Of a stretch of 64,000 nt of DNA, positions 57,044 to 64,000 are shown piece after piece. Every line of letters begins with the position of its first letter. Position 1 is the stretch's first letter. The notes under the pieces were generated by a model, which did not search any database, was not told the origin of the DNA, and worked only from the letters and a program-made list of their open reading frames with translations. Position numbers and translations under genes: made by a program. The DNA is from Periconia sp. R9002 (Eukaryota > Ascomycota > Dothideomycetes > Pleosporales > Periconiaceae), in the NCBI GenBank assembly GCA_023627715.1, contig JAMAHW010000058.1:186001-250000 (forward strand), read 5' to 3'.

Positions 57044-59290
57044 CTAAGCAATCTTCTCCGGCTGTTTCTGCCCGACCTCTTCGCTCCCCTCACTCTTCCT
57101 CTCCTCTACAGCCCCGGCATGGACCCCATCAACCTCTCTCTCAGGCTTCCAAAAGTCCTTCTTGCCTGAAAACAATCTCTTCATCCAAGGAGGCGCGATT
57201 CCACCGGGGATCTTGTGTGTCCACGGATCCTTCTCGTCATGGTTGGGTGGCACAATGCGACCACCAGACACCATGGCGATGATGCCCACGAGCGAATTGA
57301 TGATGATGTATGAGAAGATACCTGCAATGAGACCGTATGCGATGGAGTAGCTGAAAGGCATGATGGCGATGGTGAGGAAGGCGGGCACCGCGTCGCCGAT
57401 GTAGCGCCAGTTGATGTCCTTTGCGGCTTGCGACATGAGACAACCGACGATGATGAGGGTACCGCCTGTTGCCCAGGGAGGAATCGAGGCGAAGATGGGT
57501 GCGAAGAAGATGGCGATGAAGAAACAGAGGCCGGTCACCATAGCGGTTATTCCAGTTTTCCCGCCTGAAATGTGTTAGCTCTGCGATAAATTTGGGGAAA
57601 GAAAGAGAGATGCGTACCTTCGGAGATACCAGCACCACTCTCGATGAATGCCGTGACTGGTGATGTGCCGAACAGCGAACCAATGGAGATACCGATAGCG
57701 TCGATGGTGTAGGCGACAGAGCTACCTTCGAAGTCCTGTGTCTGCTCGTCCATCAATCCCGCAAACCTAGCCATGGAGTACAAAGTGCCAGTGCAGTCGA
57801 GAATATCGACATATAGCAAGGTAATCAGCGCGAGACCGAACTGACCCCCGTGGCCTGAAATGTCCCACACGTTGACGTTCAAAATCTTGCCAATCGGATG
57901 GAATGTAACGACCTTCTTGAAAAAATCAAACGACGCGTCGCCCAGCTCCGTGTGAGGGAAGTACGTTAAGTCCGTGGTTCGCGGCCAGGAGATGATGGAC
58001 ACAAGCAAGATACCAAGGATGATGGCGCCCTTGACGCGGTACAGCATAAGCATGACAGTCAGGATGCCACCGCAGAAGATTCCAATCCACATGCTGGGAT
58101 TCCGCATCTTCTGTGATGAAGGGCACATGCCGTTTTTATCGAAGTAGGCTTGCGAGCAACCAGCGAGTTCGAGGGGAGTGGATTGTGCGGCCGTGATGAG
58201 TCCGATTCCCGCGGAGTAGCCGAGACCGATGAGAGTTAGGTACAATCCGATTCCTACGCCTGTTGCAAGCTTGATGCTAGCGGGAATAGCTCTGAAAACG
58301 GAAATCAGTATACTGTTGATTATTCTTCTTTTCTCTTTCGCGGGGAGGGAGTGGCGTATCTCGAGGGTCAGGCGATTTGAGTCATGCAATATCGATCATG
58401 GGAACACCAATAAAAGAATAACTCACCGAGCAAGCCATTGTCGCATCCCGAGCAGAGTCAAAGCGAAAAAGATCTATGACGAGTTAGTCCGAAATGTCGC
58501 AGCCACATCTGTTTTCTTCTTTTTCTCTTTCGAGAGGTGTTTGCTTACCCATCCTTCGACAAAGACAGCCGTGAGTGCGATTTGATATGGGACCAACCCT
58601 TTTCGCTCCATCAGTATCCGAAAATGGAAAGTTTGTGTAACGCGCACCGAGACATGCAGTCAAACGGTGCATAGACATATCTCCGAAAATAAAAAGAGAA
58701 AACGGAGAATCAAGTTAGCTACACACCTGAACCATGAAATCCAACAACTGTGTACGCGAAATAAGCATTCACACCCATACCAGGCGCAAGCCCAAGCGGC
58801 ATATTCGCGAAAAGACCCATGCAGAAGGACACCAGCGCAGAGATGGCGGCCGTCGCGGTGACGAGGTCGCGGTTCACTTCTTGCTTGCAAAGGAGGTATT
58901 CCGTGTTGGTTGCGCAAAGGTCTTTCTCGAAATTCTCGGGTGGGCATACACCTAAACGACTGATGTGTTAGTCAAAATCGTCCTCGGATATAGAGACCGT
59001 GGGATGGCGACAACGTACAGGTGCCACCAGTTTCCGAAAGAATGGACGCGTTGACGCTGATAATGTACGCCATTGCGAAGAAAGTTGCTAAACCGGCGCG
59101 AATTTCAGTGAAGAAGTAACTGTTCTTGCGCTCCTTGGGCTGTGGTAACAATATAGTTAGCACAACCATAATCAACCATGCACTACAACTCGAGTAATCC
59201 CCAACGTACATGACCGGACCCTTCAAGCCGGAACCAACGTCCTACGACCGACTTTCCGATTCGAGCGTTGGCATTGTGAACCCAACCCAT
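57044..59290 (-). CDS. azgA: AzgA-type purine (adenine/guanine/hypoxanthine) permease
   Basis: Seven exons: 59290-59210, 59139-59019, 58951-58727, 58598-58549, 58473-58427, 58291-57618, 57564-57044; 572 residues, the family length. The N-terminus [20 protein letters not shown] is typical of fungal AzgA. Many hydrophobic spans follow: [48 protein letters not shown], and the loop [17 protein letters not shown], whose residues line the substrate site in AzgA-like proteins. The C-terminus is hydrophilic with acidic residues ([13 protein letters not shown]). It imports purines with protons at the plasma membrane and is usually induced by uric acid or repressed by ammonium. GATA-type promoter sites were not assessed. 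Confidence 0.94.
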
Positions 59291-62200
59291 GGTGGTGACA
59301 ATCTAAAATTGATGTCGCGAACAGAACCGCAAACTGCAATAGCTCCGAGGTGCTCTGCGGCGGCGACGGAGGCGGGGGAGGGTTGAATCGCAGTCGTCTC
59401 TGTCGGAGAGGGTTGAAATGAGCGTGTGTGGAGGTTGGTTGCAAGTGGCAGGCACACGATCTAAAAGACTGACCACGAAGCAGATCTTGTTAACTAATCA
59501 GCCATTGGTTATCAGTTTGCGTTCCAAAACGAACCAGGGTCTCGTTTGATTAAGTATCTCTGTGTGTCCGTACTCTGGTGATGGTGAAAAATACTGGCCG
59601 AGATCCCACACCCCTGCATCACCCTTATCTTTCTGGTGCGGGATGCCAAGTTGGACCATCAGCACTGGGCTTCGCACTAAACTTGCCCCGAATCTTTGTT
59701 TTTTTTTTCTCTTTCGCCTAAAACTATTTTGCTATTTCCGCCCTAACTAAGGTAGTAATCAGGGAATACGAACAAGGCGGCGGAGACATGCCTCGTTGCG
59801 GCCATCCTCCCATCCACCTGTCGTTTTTTCCTCTCGGTGGCATACCCCGGTTTGACAAACGACGTACCGCAGACAGACAAATGGACATGTCTCTGGCGTG
59901 TCACCGTGGTAGCCTTGCGTGCCAGCCTGGTGGCGGCACCCGCAAACGATGCGGTGCAAACATGATTCTCCACCACGGCCTCCACTACGGTGCAAGTGTG
60001 GCAAAAGCAGTAACGGCATCCTGCCGCTGCCGCCATGGCGTGCGTCGTTGTGTCTCCTCCTCACCCGATTCGATAACTCAGCAAACCAGAGAAGCCCAGC
60101 AGCCAAGCAGCCACGCTCTTTGCGCGCATCATGCGCGCGTTGCAATCGAGATAGGATGGGGTGGGTGAATGGGCGCAGACCGGCGACGACCGATGGAGGC
60201 GGGGAAATCTGACCTCTCCGTTATCCATCTTTGGCGGTAGTTGGTTTGAAGCGCGTATCGAGTAAGCTCGACCCTCTGCTTCCCCAAATCGAGCGTTGAT
60301 TGCAGCCTGGCCGGATTGCAAATGCAAACTTGTCAAAAGATGATGTGGGAACACGCTCGGAGGACAGGGCAGGACAGGGCCAGGGGGTTTGCGCTGGACG
60401 GGGATGGGAGAGTTGGATCCCCGTTAGCGTTCACGCCTAAAAAGCGGGCCTCGACTGCTTTCTTTAGTTACATGTACGTTGGAAACCACCGCGACAAACA
60501 CAAAATACCAAACCGCACTCACAGCGGTCCTCCTCACTGGCTATTTCCTACAACTAGTACCTCTCTAGATGCACCAATCCGCCGTGGAGGCCGGTCCAGA
60601 ATCACCAAAAAAAGTCTCAACACACGCGTTGCGCGCTGAAGTTTAACAGCCGAACTAACCATCTAGCTGTAAGGCGACGTTGAATCGGTCGTTATACTAC
60701 CACAAATAGTACAAATAGCACCTCTTGTGTTCAACTACTGCAGGTGCGTGCTGCATGCAAGGGGAACCCGATCGGCGTTACATGCGCAACCAAAAGTGAT
60801 AACTGTACGTCCGGTGTTTGCGTGCACATGCACACGCGCACACAAGCACGCACGCGCCCGCGCCCGCGCCCGCGCAGCAATCAATCAATACTTACAGTTC
60901 TCTTTCCCCCAATCGCCTCTTCCTTATTAAGGGGTTGCTAATTACCTATTTGTATGCACCCACCCACCCTGCATGAATCAAGAAATATGTGTAGAACTTG
61001 GAGACAAAGACTCAAGGTTGCTCAGCTCAGGAGATACTAATAGTAACGTAAATTAGGTAATTTACAGCCGATGCAAGCGGAGGTAGGGCTGCATGATTCA
61101 ATCAATGATATCCTTACGGGGAAGGGGGCGAGGGAGAGAGGGGTCGATGACTCGTCATACCGACGCAGTGGTGCTGCTCTGATCGGTATTCAGAAACAAA
61201 GCAAAGCCAGTGAAGAGATGTTTGTACTTCATAACCTTTAAAGTAAAAATAAAATGGAAGAACGTGGGATAGAATACCACGTACCCCTACAATCCAATCC
61301 CTATCCAATAATACCAATGCCATCATAATCACATCACCACCCTCTCCCCAACTTTCCTACTTCCTCCACTCCATTCCCTACATAGTTACCGTCCATACAC
61401 ACACAAATAACAACCCCCCCCCCCCCCCCCCTTCCCCCTAAGACCTTATCACCCCCAAGTTCCAACCCAATAAACTAACAAAACACACTTAACCTCTCTC
61501 CACCCTACCCTACACACCCGACTACGCTAGGTACTTACTTACTTACGCTAACTACCTACTCATTCTCCCAACTCCGCATCTCCTACAATTAGCTACCTAC
61601 CTACCTACAACCTAGTTCCATCTCTTATCTTTTGTCGAACAGAACTAAACTTCTCTACTTACCCTGTTGATCTCATCCTATCGATTTTATCGTATCATAT
61701 TGGATAATGCACTGGGTAAACAAACATCAATCAGATTGATACCGGTAGGGAGGGAGCGGGCGGGCGGGCGCTTCCGTCCGATTATTTTTGTGTTGCGTAC
61801 CTATGTAGCGATTGATGATTATTGATGCGAGGAAGGATATTCGTGTGGGATTGGTTAGTTGGTTGGGGGAGGTTGAAGCGGAGTGGAGCGGAGTGGGGCG
61901 GAGCGGGGAGAGGGAAGTGTGTTGGTGTTGGTGGTGTTGTATGTGTCGCGGCTCGCCTGGGGTGTTGAAGGGGGGATGGTGGAGTGAGGTTTGGGGTTGT
62001 TTGGGAGGAGGGAGGGGAAGGGGAGAAAAGAGGGGAGGATTTTGGAGGAAGTTGGCCATGTTTAGGTGCGTGTTTCCTTTCTTTTTCCTCTCTTTTTCGT
62101 TTATTCTATTGATCCTCATCTTCTTTGAGCGTGGGAAGCCTCCCTATCGCTTCAGTTTATTTTTTCACTTCTTTCCTGATTCCCCCTCTTTACAAAACGA

Positions 62201-62855
62201 TAAATACAACGGCCCTGTATGCTCTAAAAAAAGGAGATCTGCAGTGGAGCAAATGTATAAACTTTTTCGCTTAGATCAATAGTAATGCGCGAGCGCGCAC
62301 TCGCAGACATAACGTTTCTTTTGGTTCAATGTAGTACGGCTTTTGCATACGTCAAGGTAGGGACAGCGTTGGTTGTGGGAGTATGTTGTGGTACCGAAGT
62401 TAGGCGCTGCGTATGATCTGGGGAGAAAAAGGCGTGGTTACACATCATTGGAGGGAGAATTGATGTTTCCTTGTGCTTGAAGAATTTTTCCTGCGGAAAG
62501 ATGAAGAGATGATTCGTTTATTGAGAGCCCACCATTTAATCTTGGTCTTATACCTATGGATTTTCAGTTTTTGGGGAGATTTTTTTCAGGAGTTCTATGT
62601 CGTTGGACAGAAAAAGTCTAAAAGATACGCGACAGAAAACGCGAGCAACCTTAGATACCAAAGAATGTCGCCGGAAAAATATTAATTTTTCCAGTGAACC
62701 TCATACCAAAATAATTCATAGATATATTTGATCCAGCTAAATGCCAGAACGACAGTCCCCCAAAGTGCTCCCAATTAGGCAACTCCAGCCTTACGTAATC
62801 ATCTATCTGACTGTTCGTCCCGTCCCTTGATTGAACACGTTATACATCGATTTCC
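59291..62855. other. Gene-poor region, 3.6 kb
   Basis: Promoter of AzgA, then sequence without a recognisable gene. Open frames of up to 156 codons exist (62282 end, G-rich low-complexity; 59788-60168, Cys/His-rich) but show no domain. Features include alternating cgcgcc/cgcac (about 60825-60876), an 18-C run (61414-61431), and C/A-rich then G-rich low-complexity tracts (61480-61620 and 61740-62050). Confidence 0.45.
61414..61431 (+). repeat. Poly-C run of 18
   Basis: An uninterrupted run of 18 C, followed by tt and five C. Length in the assembly may be inexact because homopolymers are error-prone. Confidence 0.8.
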
Positions 62856-62900
62856 ATGTTCATGACCAGGTGTCACGGACAAAAAATAGAACAGCCGTTC

Positions 62901-64000
62901 ATGACCTCAGAAGCTCAAATTCAATCATCTCACCGGCCAGCAAAGAGATTGCGATCGTCATGTGACGCGTGCGGTTTCGCGAAAGTCAAATGCGACCGCA
63001 ACCAACCACAATGCACGCGATGCACCTCTCTAAATTTGAACTGTATCTATGGGCCATCGCGGCAGTCTGGGAAAAAGCCTAGGAGGCATCTTGGTGTTGC
63101 GCACGTTCCGGGAAGCTCCGCGGGCGGGCTCGCGTCGCTCCCTCATGCTATTGGAAATGGTAGTGGTGTGCAGTATGGTGGCCAGCCGTTTACTTCGACT
63201 GTTTCCGCAGATGCTGGGATGAATAGTGTGTCGAGTGGATCGGAAAATTCCAACATCTTGCCGACTGGAAACCAGAATTTCGATGATTTAATGTTCGTTC
63301 AAAATATCACGAATCTCTGGCCGCCACATCAACATCAGCAACAACAGCAACAGTTTACCGATTTCGACAATCCGGCCAACGGCACCAGCCACATAATTTC
63401 CGACTCCGCTACCACCCAAGAACAAGCAGTCGGTGGTTTCCCTAGTCCACCGTCCACGTTACAACCCGAACCACCAGGGAATCATGAATGCTACCACGAA
63501 CCCAACCGCATCCTGCAAAGCCTTACGATTCGGCACCCAGACTATGGCGACAAAGCCTCAGGACGGCCAGGCTTCAACGTACTGCCGCTGCCGCAGATCC
63601 TGCACGCCAATAAGGCAGCGATATCGGCATTCCACAGGTTCCTGGCTTGCGATTGCTCAAAAGAATACCCTGCGCTCGTGATGCTGCATGCTTCGCTCGT
63701 GTCGAGAGTGCTGTTCTTCTATCGCGAGGCAGCTGGATTCGTCGTGAGTGAAGAAGGAGGCAATGAACACGACGGCAGTGGCGAGGGTACTAATCACAAC
63801 AATACCAACGTCGATTCTAACACAGGTGGAACCATCCCCTCATCATCCTCTTCCTCATCCACCAACCCCTCAACAACAACCCCCGCAGCTTCACCCCCTC
63901 CACCTCCCCGCAAATCATGCTTCATCATCACCGATCCTCCCTTCAAACTCGGCACCTTCGACATCGAGCATCCGGGCATCCAAATCGCTTTCCGCAATCA
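62901..64000 (+). CDS. Zn2Cys6 transcription regulator with AflR-like region (3' end beyond window)
   Basis: Open to the last base with no stop, 366 complete codons. ATG 62901 gives MTSEAQIQSSHRP; an in-frame ATG at 62856 would add 15 residues and cannot be excluded. The binuclear cluster lies near residues 21-48: CDACGFAKVKC, then CTRCTSLNLNC, followed by YGPSRQSGKKPRR. Spacing is C-x2-C-x6-C, then C-x2-C-x6-C, as in fungal GAL4-type regulators. A Gln/His run (HQHQQQQQQ) lies near 155. Residues about 250-285 (FHRFLACDCSKEYPALVMLH, then RVLFFYREAAGF) match the AflR-type regulatory region of sterigmatocystin/aflatoxin and polyketide cluster regulators. A Ser/Thr/Pro-rich stretch follows. Regulation of a secondary-metabolite cluster to the right is possible but lies outside the window. 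Confidence 0.88.
   Translation, partial: MTSEAQIQSSHRPAKRLRSSCDACGFAKVKCDRNQPQCTRCTSLNLNCIYGPSRQSGKKPRRHLGVAHVPGSSAGGLASLPHAIGNGSGVQYGGQPFTSTVSADAGMNSVSSGSENSNILPTGNQNFDDLMFVQNITNLWPPHQHQQQQQQFTDFDNPANGTSHIISDSATTQEQAVGGFPSPPSTLQPEPPGNHECYHEPNRILQSLTIRHPDYGDKASGRPGFNVLPLPQILHANKAAISAFHRFLACDCSKEYPALVMLHASLVSRVLFFYREAAGFVVSEEGGNEHDGSGEGTNHNNTNVDSNTGGTIPSSSSSSSTNPSTTTPAASPPPPPRKSCFIITDPPFKLGTFDIEHPGIQIAFRN

Noticed and set aside
59788..60168. 126-codon Cys/His-rich plus-strand frame
   Set aside because: No domain, no promoter and competing frames on both strands; probably chance.
1..64000. CRISPR arrays, rRNA operons, bacterial operons or phage
   Set aside because: None seen; spliced eukaryotic genes throughout.

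Overview
The window comes from a filamentous ascomycete (Pezizomycotina). Genes are separated by 0.4-3.8 kb. Many are interrupted by short GT-AG introns (40-194 nt) with CTAAC/CTAAT-like branch sites. One AT-rich tract carries the signature of repeat-induced point mutation (RIP). The gene content (tyrosinase, asco-laccase, AzgA purine transporter, PAC1, HUL5-type HECT ligase, Zn2Cys6/AflR-like regulator) is typical of that group. I cannot fix the class or species by reading alone.

Layout. 1-2.4 kb: a left-truncated AIM32-like gene, divergent from an uncharacterised protein with a possible OB-fold. 3.3-5.6 kb: an intronless secreted tyrosinase. 5.6-9.4 kb: a gene-poor stretch with several TATA elements. 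9.4-10.5 kb: an F-box-like protein. 11.2-11.8 kb: a small tail-anchored membrane protein. 12.6-16.3 kb: a HUL5/UBE3C-type HECT E3 ligase. 16.6-17.8 kb: a heavily RIP-mutated element between 15-bp direct repeats. 18.5-21.8 kb and 33.0-35.9 kb: two large SLIP-GC-like GTPases on the minus strand. Between them lie a 1264-residue disordered protein (23.5-27.3 kb) and a serine carboxypeptidase (28.7-30.6 kb). 37.6-42.7 kb: PAC1/LIS1 and an XMAP215/Stu2 protein, divergently transcribed. 43.8 kb: a TAGG microsatellite running into a 100-N assembly gap. 44.7-46.5 kb: an eight-exon secreted Thr-rich protein. 49.3-51.6 kb: an eight-exon laccase. 52.6-59.3 kb, all minus strand: mitochondrial calcium uniporter, RIB3 and an AzgA-type purine permease. 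59.3-62.9 kb: gene-poor. 62.9 kb to the end: a right-truncated Zn2Cys6 regulator with an AflR-like region.

Functional themes. Most genes are unlinked housekeeping functions. Three points stand out. The two GTPase paralogues share intron positions, both lack the usual lysine of the TKxD motif, and both have tandem repeats just upstream of the start codon. A microtubule/dynein regulator and a microtubule polymerase share one divergent promoter. Two secreted copper phenol oxidases lie in the same 50 kb. Exon structures were worked out by hand from reading frame and splice-site logic; every spliced frame was checked for phase by exon length. Functional claims rest on recognised motifs, not on database searches.
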